Assembly (NCBI GenBank): GCA_046349635.1
Contig: JAXMBX010000023.1
Span: forward strand, 1-64,000
Source of the DNA: JAXMBX01 sp046349635
Lineage (GTDB): Bacteria > Planctomycetota > Planctomycetia > Planctomycetales > Planctomycetaceae
Direction of reading: 5' to 3'
Length of the DNA: 64,000 bases
Part shown: positions 47,432-55,273 of the stretch, one piece after another
Position numbering within the stretch: the first letter of the stretch is position 1
How the letters are laid out: each line of letters begins with the position of its first letter
Translations under genes and position numbers: made by a program
Notes under the pieces: generated by a model
The model's input: the letters and a program-made list of their open reading frames with translations, nothing else
Databases searched by the model: none
Told to the model about the DNA's origin: nothing

Positions 47432-47503
47432 ATGCACAATTCCCAGGAAAACTTCGAGAACAATACCGGCTTTCGCGATCTCCCCTTTTTTTCGAGCCGA
47501 TGA
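47432..47503 (+). CDS. 23-codon ORF directly upstream of the SEC-C gene
   Basis: ATG 47432 has a perfect AGGAGG about 7 bases upstream, the best ribosome site in this part of the window. The reading MHNSQENFENNTGFRDLPFF ends at a TGA that overlaps the ATG of the SEC-C gene by two bases. It is either a leader peptide that couples translation, or the true N-terminus of the SEC-C protein separated by a miscounted T8 run at 47484-47492: removing one T joins it to EPMSKRRKG in frame. Confidence 0.5.
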   Translation: MHNSQENFENNTGFRDLPFFSSR

Positions 47504-47667
47504 GCAAACGTCGCAAAGGATTCCCCTCCGAGACGCACGTCGGGCGGGGCATCCGCATCGTCCATGGCGACAAACAGCTCGAAGAGAAATTGGGCCGCAA
47601 CGATCTCTGCCCCTGTGGCAGCGGACGCCTTTTCAAGAAATGCTGCCTCCGGAAAGGCTCCTTTTGA
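47500..47667 (+). CDS. SEC-C motif mini-protein
   Basis: A 55-residue basic protein ending in RNDLCPCGSGRLFKKCCLRKG, the SEC-C zinc-binding motif (C-x-C-x8-CC) known from the SecA C-terminus, where it contacts SecB and ribosomes. Free-standing SEC-C proteins of this size exist but their role is unclear. Its ATG lacks a ribosome site of its own and overlaps the stop of the upstream 23-codon ORF, so it depends on coupling or is the second half of one 76-residue protein. Confidence 0.7.
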   Translation: MSKRRKGFPSETHVGRGIRIVHGDKQLEEKLGRNDLCPCGSGRLFKKCCLRKGSF

Positions 47668-47696
47668 CGGGGCCAATCGCCATCACTTTTTTCCGT

Positions 47697-47767
47697 GAGG
47701 AGTGACGTTAACTCCTCTTCTCGACCGAGCCCATTTCGCCGGTGGAGGAGAGGAGTCTTTTATTTCT
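47697..47767 (+). terminator. Terminator with a competing upstream arm (attenuator-like)
   Basis: Three segments can pair alternately: A GAGGAGT (47697-47703), B ACTCCTCTTCTC (47711-47722) and C GGAGGAGAGGAGT (47744-47756), which runs into CTTTTATTT. B-C gives a long stem before a T-rich tract (terminator form); A-B gives an exclusive alternative. It lies 30 bases after the SEC-C stop, so a plain terminator is the simplest reading. Confidence 0.55.
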
Positions 47768-47943
47768 ACCCGCTCCTTTTCCTGCTCACCCCCCCCGCCG
47801 CACCAACCGACAACACCCCCGCGAAAACTGATCACACTTTCCTTCTCACCTGCGTCCTCCCCAGTCTGAATTCGAGATGAAGACCCTGCGAAAACAGCCT
47901 CTTTTTCAGCCAAATCTGCACATCGTTTTTGCGCTAACGATTT

Positions 47944-47958
47944 TGGCACACCCCTTGC
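47944..47958 (+). promoter_or_regulatory. Sigma-54 (-24/-12) promoter
   Basis: TGGCAC-ACCCC-TTGC matches the consensus TGGCAC-N5-TTGC at every fixed base with exact spacing. It lies 65 bases upstream of the ATG of the small secreted protein and points toward it. The window also encodes a sigma-54 activator (51628-53667). Upstream activator sites were not identified. Confidence 0.75.
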
Positions 47959-48022
47959 CTTTTCATTCCCCCGTGAGTCAACAACGACTCGAAACCAAAA
48001 GTCAGAAAGGAAGGGTTCGATC

Positions 48023-48328
48023 ATGAAAAAGTTCTTGCTGCTCGGTGCGGTTCTGGTCGGTGTCATGGGTCTCGGTTCAATGCAGGCGCAAGCCGCTGGC
48101 TACGGCTACTCCGGCTTCGGTTCCTATGGGAACTTCGGCAATATGAATTTCGGCAACTACGGCAACGTCTACAACAACCGCAACGTCGGCTGTGCCCCCG
48201 TCGTTCCCATGCGGCCGGTTGTCCCCGTTCGACATGTTCACAACAACCGCTTCAATACCGGCTTCGGCCTCAACTGGGGCAACGGTTACTTCAACTCCTG
48301 GAACCGTCCCAACACCTTCTGCCGTTAA
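48023..48328 (+). CDS. Small secreted Gly/Tyr/Asn-rich protein
   Basis: A 101-residue protein with a clear Sec signal (MKKFLLLGAVLVGVMG ... AQAA). The mature part is rich in Gly, Tyr, Asn and Phe with short repeats of the form YGNFGNMNFGNYGN, then a Pro/Val stretch and FGLNWGNGYFNSWN. Two Cys remain (one central, one near the C-terminus). AAGGAAGGG precedes the ATG. There is a sigma-54-type promoter upstream and a terminator downstream, so it is a stand-alone, probably highly regulated unit. The composition suggests a surface, matrix or aggregation-prone structural protein; this is inference. Confidence 0.78.
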   Translation: MKKFLLLGAVLVGVMGLGSMQAQAAGYGYSGFGSYGNFGNMNFGNYGNVYNNRNVGCAPVVPMRPVVPVRHVHNNRFNTGFGLNWGNGYFNSWNRPNTFCR

Positions 48329-48339
48329 TCACCACAACT

Positions 48340-48369
48340 CAGACTGACCCTCTTCGCATCGTCAGTCTG
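48340..48369 (+). repeat. Perfect 9-bp inverted repeat after the small secreted protein
   Basis: CAGACTGAC and GTCAGTCTG separated by 12 bases, starting 12 bases after the stop codon. It forms a stable RNA hairpin without a T-run; it may protect the 3' end of the mRNA. Confidence 0.6.
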
Positions 48370-48394
48370 TAAACACCGCCTCCGCCAAAAACTC

Positions 48395-48428
48395 AACCCC
48401 GGCCTGAACTCTCAGACCGGGGTTTTTG
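48395..48428 (+). terminator. Rho-independent terminator
   Basis: AACCCCGG (48395-48402) pairs with CCGGGGTT (48417-48424); the stem runs into TTTTTG. It closes the transcription unit of the small secreted protein. Confidence 0.85.
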
Positions 48429-48436
48429 TTCAAAGA

Positions 48437-48470
48437 CCTTCTCCCCCCCGAGGGAGAAGGTGGCCGTCAT
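48437..48470. repeat. Family A repeat, left half, interrupted by the insertion sequence
   Basis: ccttctcccccccgagggag and aaggtggccgtcat: the C-rich hairpin of family A. It ends in ggccgtcat, the 9-base target duplication of the insertion sequence. The missing right half is found at 49746-49790. Confidence 0.85.
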
Positions 48471-49745
48471 CAATACTGTTCGGCTCAAGATTTGCCGGGT
48501 GGGTCGGGGGAGCCGGCGTTGGGGTAGAGTTTGAGGAGATGCCGTTCCACTTCCTCCAGCGTCGCCCAACCGCTCAGATACAGGCACAGCATCTCATAGG
48601 TCCGCTTATTCGGCTTCGATCCCGCCCACAGCCCAATTAACAGCGCCGCAATGATTCCGAAGTAGACCTGCGGCGTCACTCCTCCTGGCTGGTGGCTGAA
48701 CAGGTGACGGCAACCCAGAACGCACTTCAGCCAGCGGAAGAACAATTCAATCTGCCAGCGATGACGGTACGCCGTGGCAATCAACTCCGCCGACAGATCC
48801 AGGGCATTTGTCGCCAAGACCCACACCTGCTCCGGTTCCGCACCCTGCACTTTCACGATCCGCAGTGGACGCTCCAAAAGCGAGTTGTGTTTCTCCGTCC
48901 CCAGACGCCTGAGCGTCACGTCCCGGACGATCCCCAGCGACTGCTCCGTCCGCGACAAGACTCGCTCCTGCAGCACCTCGAACACCGAGTTCTCCTGCAG
49001 GCGAATGACAAACCGGACTCCCGGCGTCGAATTCCCGGAACAGGCTGTAGTCCGCATAGCCGTGTCCGTTACGTAAACCCTCCGGGTTCGACGAGTTTAC
49101 GCAATTCGTCCGTTCCGAACCGTTCCCCTCGGTGAGCGTGACCCCCACAGGCACTCCGGAGAGAACCGAAGGCGACGTGCATCATGGCGGCCCGGTGCGT
49201 GGCGTCCTGCCAGACCGCCCACGCCATGCGCAATGCCTTGAGCAGGCTGCCGTCGACGGCAATCAGCCCTGCCAAGGCCGCTTCCTTGGCCGACGGGAGT
49301 CCCGCTCCCCTTTCGCTGTGACCCGGCTGCGAGTTCCGCGATAATCGGTTCCAAGGCTCGGGGATCGAAGACCCGTGCCGCTTCGCTCAGGGATCCCAGC
49401 GATGTCGGCTTCACGCCGCACAAGCGTTGCACTTTTTCGAGAGTGGCAAATTGTTGCAAGCCCCGCAGGCTGGCGACCGTCGGATGAAGTAAGAGAGCAG
49501 GAACAGGGTGGCGTATTGGTCAAAGAACAACTGCCGGTTATCGGCCCGGTCTCGAGCCGTCCCGACGTCATGCAGGCGTTCGAGGAGCTCGTCGATCAAC
49601 TGAAAATACTTGAAGCCCTGCAACTTGCGGGGGTCGAGCGGTTCGGAGGTCTTCTTCTTCCGCCACGGCCATTCCTCCCGGCTGGAGATTGGCCGTGGTA
49701 TAACATGAACTCTTCCTGGCGCAAAAAACGTGCCGAACAGAATTG
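48471..49745 (-). mobile_element. IS4-type insertion sequence, 1275 bp
   Basis: The ends are CAATACTGTTCGGCTCAAG (left) and, on the opposite strand, CAATTCTGTTCGGCACG (right), imperfect terminal inverted repeats of about 25 bases with 15 of the first 17 identical. The flanks repeat GGCCGTCAT exactly (48462-48470 and 49746-49754), a 9-base target duplication. It encodes one IS4-family transposase on the minus strand. It inserted into a family A intergenic repeat, and the two halves join to a complete copy when the element is removed. Confidence 0.9.
48485..49706 (-). pseudogene. IS4-family transposase, split by frameshifts
   Basis: In-order pieces across frames: KYFQLIDELLERLHDV, FFDQYATLFLLSYF, LQQFATLEKVQRLCGVKPTS, ARVFDPRALEPIIAELA, LIAVDGSLLKALRMAW (first catalytic Asp), GYADYSLFREFDAG (second Asp region), FVIRLQENSVFEVLQERV, TAYRHRWQIELFFRWLK (the Y-x2-R-W-x2-E box with the catalytic Glu) and a helical tail. 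One break is repaired by one A (ttcatccg to ttcaatccg), giving YFNPTVASLRGLQQ. At least four shifts are needed overall, yet the element has a perfect target duplication and so looks recent. Confidence 0.85.
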
Positions 49746-49790
49746 GGCCGTCATCCGGATGAGGGGCCGTCCAAACGTCTCTGATCTGTG
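49746..49790. repeat. Family A repeat, right half
   Basis: ggccgtcatccggatgaggg, gccgtccaaacgtctctgat. It starts with the duplicated target ggccgtcat. Joined to 48437-48470 it restores an ordinary family A copy. Confidence 0.85.
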
Positions 49791-49803
49791 TTCGACCGTC
49801 ATT

Positions 49804-50392
49804 TCAACAGTTCTCGTCGGAAGGGCTCAACCTTACCACCTTACAGCACCCCTTTTGCTTTTTCTCTTCCTTCTTCGGTTCAGGCTGCGGCCGGATCACC
49901 ACCCGCTGATACTCATCCTGAAACACCATCAATTCCTTCCCCGCATACACAATCTCCTTCGTGGTGGTCGTCATCGGCCCCTCCACCGGAAACACCCGCG
50001 TAAATCGGTAACGGTCCCCCGCGTCCGTCGTCCCCAGGTATTCCCAATCCACCTTCGACGTCCGCCCCACCGGCCCGCATTGCAGCCCCATCTTCACTTT
50101 TGACGTTCGACGAGATCGGCTGCACCGGTTGCCCGTTGCTCGACTTGCACCCGCTCTCCCCTTCTTTCCCAAGAAGCACCCCACCTCCACCCACCATACT
50201 TCGGCGGCAATTCCTTCTTCGCCCTCATTCCCCCCCACAACCACCGCCGGCTTTCCACTCGGCCCCACCGCAGGCACATTGCCCCCAGCCCCCGTCACAC
50301 CCCACGAGCGTAAGTACCAAAATCAGACCGCACCAGAACTTGCTCGCTTCTTCTTCCCCCAGCCATCCCTTACGCCGGAAGAACAACAGCAT
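49804..50392 (-). pseudogene. Hypothetical lipoprotein, frame broken
   Basis: One frame has a lipoprotein signal (SKFWCGLILVLTLVGCD). The continuing mature part (TGAGGNVPAVGPSGKPAVVVGG; later SKVDWEYLGTTDAGDRYRF, EIVYAGKELMVFQDEYQRV and a Lys-rich end, KKEEKKQKGCCKVV) is in other frames, so at least one or two shifts separate them, probably at the runs gtggggtgtgacggggg. I recognise no domain; the tail WEYLGTTDAGDRYRFTRVFP occurs as a compact beta-like unit. It follows corA closely on the same strand; the precise start is uncertain because the corA C-terminus reads into it. Confidence 0.5.
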
Positions 50393-50418
50393 CCACACCG
50401 TCACCCCGATCATCACCC

Positions 50419-51447
50419 TCACGTCGCGACATAGCCGTACTTCCACTTCAATTCCGGCATGTTCCACGGCGAACTCGTGTCGAAATTCATCCCGTACACA
50501 CCCACGATAAACGTCAACGGCAGGAACACCGTCGAAATCACCGTCAGCACCCGCATGATCTCATTCGTCCGGTTGCTCATGCTCGACAGATACAGATCCA
50601 TCAGGTCGCTCCCCACTTCCCGATACGTCTCCAGCAGGTCGATGATCCGCATCACGTGGTCCTGGCAATCCCGCAGATACACCCGCGTCTCATCCTGAAT
50701 CCCCGGCAGCGGGTCCCGCACCAGCACGTTGATCGCCTCCCGCTGCGGCCACACCATCCGCCGCAGGAACAGCAGCTCCCGCTTGATCTCGTGAATCACC
50801 GGCATCTGCGCCGGGTTCGGCGTATTGATGATCTGCTGTTCCAGTTCATCCAGCTTCTCGCCATACACCTCCAGCACCGGGAAGTAATGGTCGATCACCG
50901 CGTCAATCAGCGAATACGTCAGGTAATCCGGCCCCCGCCCCCGCACAATCCCCACGTTCTTTCGCAGCCGCTCCCGCACCGGCTCGAAACAATCCGGCCC
51001 GGGAAATTCCTGGAACGTCACCACGAACTTCTTCCCCAGGAATAATCCGAGCTGTTCCGCCTCGATCATCTCCTTGTAGTCCACCATCTGCGTGACGATG
51101 AACTGATGATCGCCATAGGTCTCCACCTTCGACCGCTGGTGCAGGTTGATCACGTCCTCCATCGCCAGGGGATGCAGGCCGAACAGGCTCCCGATCTCCT
51201 GCAGGACCTTCGCGTCCCCCAGCCCGTCGACGTTCACCCACGTGACGGCGTAGGTTCGCAGGCATTCCTGGATAAACGCGAGATCCGTCCCCTTCCGCTC
51301 GACGAACGCGTTCTCCCCATACGCGACAACGCAGATTTCCGGCAGCGGAGAGGCGGGATCCACCTTCAGCAGCCCCGGCATTGCTCCCGGCGGACTACGG
51401 CGGAGCGGGCGATGCCTCCGCGTCCGGCGATGATTCTTCCTGCTCAT
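50419..51447 (-). CDS. corA: CorA-family Mg2+/Co2+ transporter (C-terminus frameshifted)
   Basis: The frame gives 342 residues from ATG 51447, which has AGGAGG just upstream. Cytosolic funnel: YAVTWVNVDGLGDAKVLQEI, HPLAMEDVINLHQRSKVE, GLFLGKKFVVTFQE. First helix: VISTVFLPLTFIVGVYGMNF, with the GMN selectivity motif, followed by MPELKWKYGY. The second helix is missing in this frame, but another frame directly continues MIGVTVWMLLFFRRKGWLG (about 50350-50410), the standard CorA ending. So the gene is intact except for one shift near 50425. It conducts Mg2+ or Co2+ inward as a pentamer. Confidence 0.9.
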   Translation of the reverse strand: MSRKNHRRTRRHRPLRRSPPGAMPGLLKVDPASPLPEICVVAYGENAFVERKGTDLAFIQECLRTYAVTWVNVDGLGDAKVLQEIGSLFGLHPLAMEDVINLHQRSKVETYGDHQFIVTQMVDYKEMIEAEQLGLFLGKKFVVTFQEFPGPDCFEPVRERLRKNVGIVRGRGPDYLTYSLIDAVIDHYFPVLEVYGEKLDELEQQIINTPNPAQMPVIHEIKRELLFLRRMVWPQREAINVLVRDPLPGIQDETRVYLRDCQDHVMRIIDLLETYREVGSDLMDLYLSSMSNRTNEIMRVLTVISTVFLPLTFIVGVYGMNFDTSSPWNMPELKWKYGYVAT

Positions 51448-51478
51448 GATCCTCCTGATCCCCACAGGTATTTATTTT

Positions 51479-51516
51479 TGGGTGGCATACCCACTTCGCG
51501 AAGCAGGGTGGGCATG
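51479..51516. repeat. Family B repeat (copy 4)
   Basis: gggtggcatacccacttcgc / gaagcagggtgggcatg, with one mismatch in the left arm. It lies between corA and the sigma-54 activator gene. Confidence 0.8.
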
Positions 51517-51627
51517 TGCGCGTTGGGCTCTCGTTCTTATCTCAACCCTCATTCCTGAATGTGCCTCTCTCTTCCCCCTGCTCTACTTTCCACTGCTCTA
51601 CTGTTCTACTCTCTAGACGCGAAGCGG

Positions 51628-53667
51628 CTACGCGTCCTGGGCCAACTCCTCGACATCATCCTCCCCTTCCGTTTCGGGAGGAGCTTCCGTCATCCCCAAC
51701 TGCCGCATCTTGCGATACAGATTCGACCGATGCAATCCCAGCATTCGCGCCGCCTCGCTCATGTTCTGCCGCACCCGCTTGATCGCCCGCCGAATGTACT
51801 GCCGCTGGAATTCCGACGTCGCCTCGTTCAGCGGCGCATTGTCCACCGCGCCCGGCGTCGGCTCCCGATCCGGCGCCAGGATGAATGCGAGATCCTCCCC
51901 TTCCACCCGATCTCCCGTGGTCAGAAACGCCACCCTTTCCATCAGGTTTCTCAATTCGCGGATATTCCCCGGCCAGCCATGCGCCTGCAATCTCCGCCGC
52001 GCTTCCGGCGACAACGTCAGCGTCTTCCGCCGCGCCTGCTGACAGAACTTCGCCAGGAAGAACTCCGCCAGCAGCAGGATATCCTCCGGCCGGTCCCGCA
52101 ACGCCGGCAGTTCCAGCGTCACCACACTCAACCGGTAATACAGATCCTCACGGAACTTCTTGGCGCGCACCTGCTCCGACAGCTTCGCATTCGTCGCCGC
52201 CACAATCCGCACATTGATCGGAATATTCTGCGAACCACCGACCCGCGTGATCACCTTCTGTTCCAGCACCCGCAGCATTTCGCCTGCCCCCGAGTGACAT
52301 ATCGCCGATCTCATCCAGGAACAGCGTCCCCCTTGCGCCAGTTCGAATTTCCCCTGCCGTGCCTCGTGGGCATCCGTAAACGCCCCCTTCTCATGCCCGA
52401 ACAGTTCGCTCTCCAGCAGCGTCTCCGTCAGCGCGGCACAGTTCACCGCGATAAACGGATGCTCCCGCCGCGTCCCCCGATAATGCAGCGACTGCGCGAT
52501 CACTTCTTTTCCCGTCCCGCTCTCGCCGAGAATCAGCACCGGCAGGTCCGTCGCCGCCAGCCGATCGATCGTTCCACGGAGCGCCACCACCGCCGGACTT
52601 TCGCCGACGATCTCCACTCCCTGCGTTACCTGTTCCGTCAACTGCCGATGACGTCGCACCAGTTCTTCCCGCTCGAACGTCCGTTGCAGCGCAATCGCCG
52701 CCTGCATTCCCAGTTCCTGCAGGCTCTCTTCATCCTCCGCGGTGAAATTTCCATCCAGCTTGTTCAGCACTTCAAACGCGCCGATCCGCTGCCCCGTCCC
52801 TTCGATCAACGGCACGCACAGCAGGTTGTGCGTCTGGTAACCGCTCTTCTGATCCACCCCCCGGTGAAACTTCGGGTCCTGGTACGCATTGTCCACCCGC
52901 GCCGCGCGCCCGGTTTGAATCACTTCCCCCACAATCCCGGTATTGTCCGGCAGCCGCAGCGAATTCCCCTTCACCCCGAGCGCAGGGACCGCGACCACTT
53001 CGTGCCGTTCCGGTTCCCACATGAAAATGCTCGCCCGGTCCGCCTTCAACATCCGGGTCGCTTCCTTGGCAATCAGTTCCAGCAACGGCTCGGATTCTTT
53101 CTCCGTCCCGAACCGCGACGATATCTGCAGCGTTGATCGCAGCCGCCCGATCCGCGCCGTGTTCTGATCTAAGGTGCGGCGGAGACGAATCGCCCACCCC
53201 AACGCCCGCCCGATCGCACACGCCGCCGGCAACTGTTCCGCCGTCAGCATCCGCCCCTGCAGCAGCCACACTTCCCCATCTCCGAGCGGGACGACGATCC
53301 ACCCCAGCGACCCTTCCCCCGCCTGAAATCCGCACAGATCCCGGTCCAATGCCTCTTCCAGCCAGCGTAACGGCAACTCGGCCGCCCCCCGTTTGCCGAA
53401 CTCCGCCGTCACTTTCCACTCCGGGGATTTCGTCAGCAGCCCCGTCCACTGCAGCGAAAATTCGTTGGCAATTTCCAGCAACTGCCGGCGGACCAGTTCC
53501 TGCAGATCCCGGGAGTTCGTCGCCGCCGCCAGCACGCTCTCCGCCAGCCGGATCAAACCCCCGTTTTCCTCCCCTCGGGCCAGCCAGGGAACCTCGTCCC
53601 ATTTCATCCACAGCGGATTCGAAGCAGCAGTCTGACCGGAGCGAGGCGTCGTCATGGGCGAAATCAT
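51628..53667 (-). CDS. Sigma-54-dependent activator with GAF domain (GAF-AAA-Fis)
   Basis: About 679 residues. N-terminal sensory part with one clear GAF domain (about 190-330: RMLKADRASIFMWEPERHEV, NLLCVPLIEGTGQRIGAFEV). AAA+ domain: Walker A GESGTGKE, then FGHEKGAFTDAHEARQGKFE, where the sigma-54 contact loop is GAFTDA instead of GAFTGA, and ATNAKLSEQVRAKKFREDLYYRLSV. Fis-type HTH at the C-terminus (MSEAARMLGLHRSNLYRKM). Where Walker B should read LFLDEIGDM the frame gives CSWMRSAICHSG; another frame restores GTLFLDEIGDMSLG, so two or three small indels scramble it. It would activate sigma-54 promoters such as the one at 47944. The start is ATG 53667 or 53655. Confidence 0.88.
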   Translation of the reverse strand: MISPMTTPRSGQTAASNPLWMKWDEVPWLARGEENGGLIRLAESVLAAATNSRDLQELVRRQLLEIANEFSLQWTGLLTKSPEWKVTAEFGKRGAAELPLRWLEEALDRDLCGFQAGEGSLGWIVVPLGDGEVWLLQGRMLTAEQLPAACAIGRALGWAIRLRRTLDQNTARIGRLRSTLQISSRFGTEKESEPLLELIAKEATRMLKADRASIFMWEPERHEVVAVPALGVKGNSLRLPDNTGIVGEVIQTGRAARVDNAYQDPKFHRGVDQKSGYQTHNLLCVPLIEGTGQRIGAFEVLNKLDGNFTAEDEESLQELGMQAAIALQRTFEREELVRRHRQLTEQVTQGVEIVGESPAVVALRGTIDRLAATDLPVLILGESGTGKEVIAQSLHYRGTRREHPFIAVNCAALTETLLESELFGHEKGAFTDAHEARQGKFELAQGGRCSWMRSAICHSGAGEMLRVLEQKVITRVGGSQNIPINVRIVAATNAKLSEQVRAKKFREDLYYRLSVVTLELPALRDRPEDILLLAEFFLAKFCQQARRKTLTLSPEARRRLQAHGWPGNIRELRNLMERVAFLTTGDRVEGEDLAFILAPDREPTPGAVDNAPLNEATSEFQRQYIRRAIKRVRQNMSEAARMLGLHRSNLYRKMRQLGMTEAPPETEGEDDVEELAQDA

Positions 53668-53984
53668 ATTGAGTCTGGTAAGTGGCGCCTCAACCACTCC
53701 GTCAGTGTGAGGCTGTATTCGGGATGATAACAGGCTGCCTACGGATGGCAACTCTCCAGCACCAACCCTGTCGTGCGGGAAAGACACTCCGCAGCGTCCA
53801 TTTCTCGCGATTGCTTGACGCTCTGCGCAGAGTCCCCCTACACTAACAGGTGACGTTACGCCGTTTCCCTGGCCTCAGCATGACGCAGGCAACGTGATGC
53901 AAATTTGATTCCATCCGCGCCGGCCTTCAACGTTTTCAATCCTTACATTTTCACACTCTGACATTTTTTCACACCGAGCGACCG

Positions 53985-54185
53985 ATGCAGATTCAGGTGA
54001 ATGGCGAACCCCGCGAGGTCCCAGACGGGAGCAACATCGCCCAACTGCTCCAGCAGTTGGAGCTCTCCCCCCGCTATCTGGCGGTCGAACGGAACGAACA
54101 ACTCGTCCCTCGCGGAGAACATGCCGACTGCCTCCTCAAAACCGGCGACCGCATCGAAATCGTGACCCTGGTCGGGGGAGGCTAA
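53985..54185 (+). CDS. thiS: Sulfur carrier protein ThiS
   Basis: A 66-residue ubiquitin-like protein: MQIQVNGEPREVPDGSNIAQ start and the obligatory C-terminal Gly-Gly (VTLVGGG; one extra Gly). Its thiocarboxylate donates sulfur for the thiazole of thiamin. thiG follows after 6 bases. The 315-base gap upstream (53670-53984) shows no thiamin-pyrophosphate riboswitch that I can recognise and no other feature. Confidence 0.92.
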   Translation: MQIQVNGEPREVPDGSNIAQLLQQLELSPRYLAVERNEQLVPRGEHADCLLKTGDRIEIVTLVGGG

Positions 54186-54191
54186 CATCCA

Positions 54192-55025
54192 ATGACATCG
54201 CAAGTTGCAGCGGATGCCCAACTCCGGCTCGGAACCCATGTCCTCACCTCCCGGCTCCTTATCGGCACTGGCAAGTACAGCAGTTATGAACTCATGCAGG
54301 ACTGCCTCGCGGCCAGTGGGTCCGAGGTCATCACCGTCGCCATCCGTCGCGAGCGCCTAGTTGATCAATCGGGGCGCAACATCCTCGATTTCATCGACCT
54401 TCAGAAGTACATCATCCTCCCCAATACCGCCGGCTGTTTTACCGCCGAAGATGCCGTCCGCGTCGCCCGTCTGGGAAGGGAAATTTTACAAGGCTTGGAA
54501 AATCCGGGTGCAAACTGGGTCAAGCTGGAAGTTCTGGGGGACACCAAAACCCTCCTCCCCGATCCCGTCGCTACCCTCAAAGCCACCGAGCAACTCGTCG
54601 CCGACGGCTTCCAGGTTCTCTGCTACACCACCGACGATCCCATGACCGCCCGCCGCCTCAAACAGGCCGGTGCCACATCTGTCATGCCCGCCGGCAGCCC
54701 CATCGGCAGCGGCCAGGGGGTCCTCAACCCCAACAACATCCGCATCTGCCTCGAGTACCTCAAGGAAGATGACCCCGACTATCCCGTCATCATCGATGCG
54801 GGTGTCGGCTGCGCCAGCGACGTCAGTTTCGGCATGGAACTCGGCTGTGACGGTGTCCTCCTCAACTCCGGTGTCGCGCACGCCCAGAATCCGCTCCTGA
54901 TGGCCGAAGCCATGAAGCACGCCATCACCGCCGGAAGAATGTCCTATCTCGCTGGCAGAATCCCGCGCAAGCTCTACGCCACCGCTTCCAGTCCCGAGAC
55001 CGGCACCATCGCCCCCCGCCGCTGA
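54192..55025 (+). CDS. thiG: Thiazole synthase ThiG
   Basis: A 277-residue TIM barrel. Landmarks: LLIGTGKYSSYELMQ, ITVAIRRERL, LPNTAGCFTAEDAVRVARL, NWVKLEVLGD (Schiff-base Lys), MPAGSPIGSGQGVLNP, IIDAGVGCASDVSFGMELGC and DGVLLNSGVAHAQNP. It condenses deoxyxylulose phosphate, dehydroglycine and the ThiS thiocarboxylate into the thiamin thiazole. It is cotranscribed with thiS. No thiF, thiH or thiO lies nearby. Confidence 0.95.
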   Translation: MTSQVAADAQLRLGTHVLTSRLLIGTGKYSSYELMQDCLAASGSEVITVAIRRERLVDQSGRNILDFIDLQKYIILPNTAGCFTAEDAVRVARLGREILQGLENPGANWVKLEVLGDTKTLLPDPVATLKATEQLVADGFQVLCYTTDDPMTARRLKQAGATSVMPAGSPIGSGQGVLNPNNIRICLEYLKEDDPDYPVIIDAGVGCASDVSFGMELGCDGVLLNSGVAHAQNPLLMAEAMKHAITAGRMSYLAGRIPRKLYATASSPETGTIAPRR

Positions 55026-55040
55026 AGTGTGATAACCTTG

Positions 55041-55090
55041 GATGGCCCGGCCAGTTTGGCCGGGTGGCGCCAGCCACAAGAAGCCGCGCC
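55041..55090. repeat. Family C-like repeat after thiG
   Basis: ggatggcccggccagtttgg / ccgggtggcgccagccac palindrome with cacaagaagccgcg. It shares the frame of the copies at 55171 and 63143 but has a different central arm sequence. Confidence 0.65.
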
Positions 55091-55170
55091 TTGCAGCAAC
55101 GATCACAGAGGCGTGATCAGCAACACGAAAAATCTTCGAAATTCCGCACTATTCTGATTTGAAATGACCG

Positions 55171-55232
55171 GATGGCCCATACGTCCGCAGGGCGTGTGGG
55201 AGACGCTAGCCACAAGCGGCGAATTCAATTCG
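55171..55232. repeat. Family C repeat (copy 5)
   Basis: cggatggcccatacgtccgc / agggcgtgtgggagacgc, then tagccacaagcggcgaattc. It lies upstream of the small membrane protein gene. Confidence 0.7.
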
Positions 55233-55273
55233 GCTGTGTCTCCGTATCCTGTAACGCCTTGGGAGGAATCTCA

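Noticed and set aside
47944..47958. Sigma-54 promoter match as a chance occurrence
   Set aside because: A chance match cannot be excluded, but exact bases, exact spacing, correct orientation and distance to a strong ribosome site led me to keep it as a feature.
48692..49135. 147-codon plus-strand frame inside the insertion sequence
   Set aside because: It is antisense to the conserved YRHRWQIELFF transposase segment and has no domain.
53670..53984. Possible thiamin-pyrophosphate riboswitch before thiS
   Set aside because: I looked for the CUGAGA and ACCUGAUC core segments in the 315-base leader and did not find them in suitable order.
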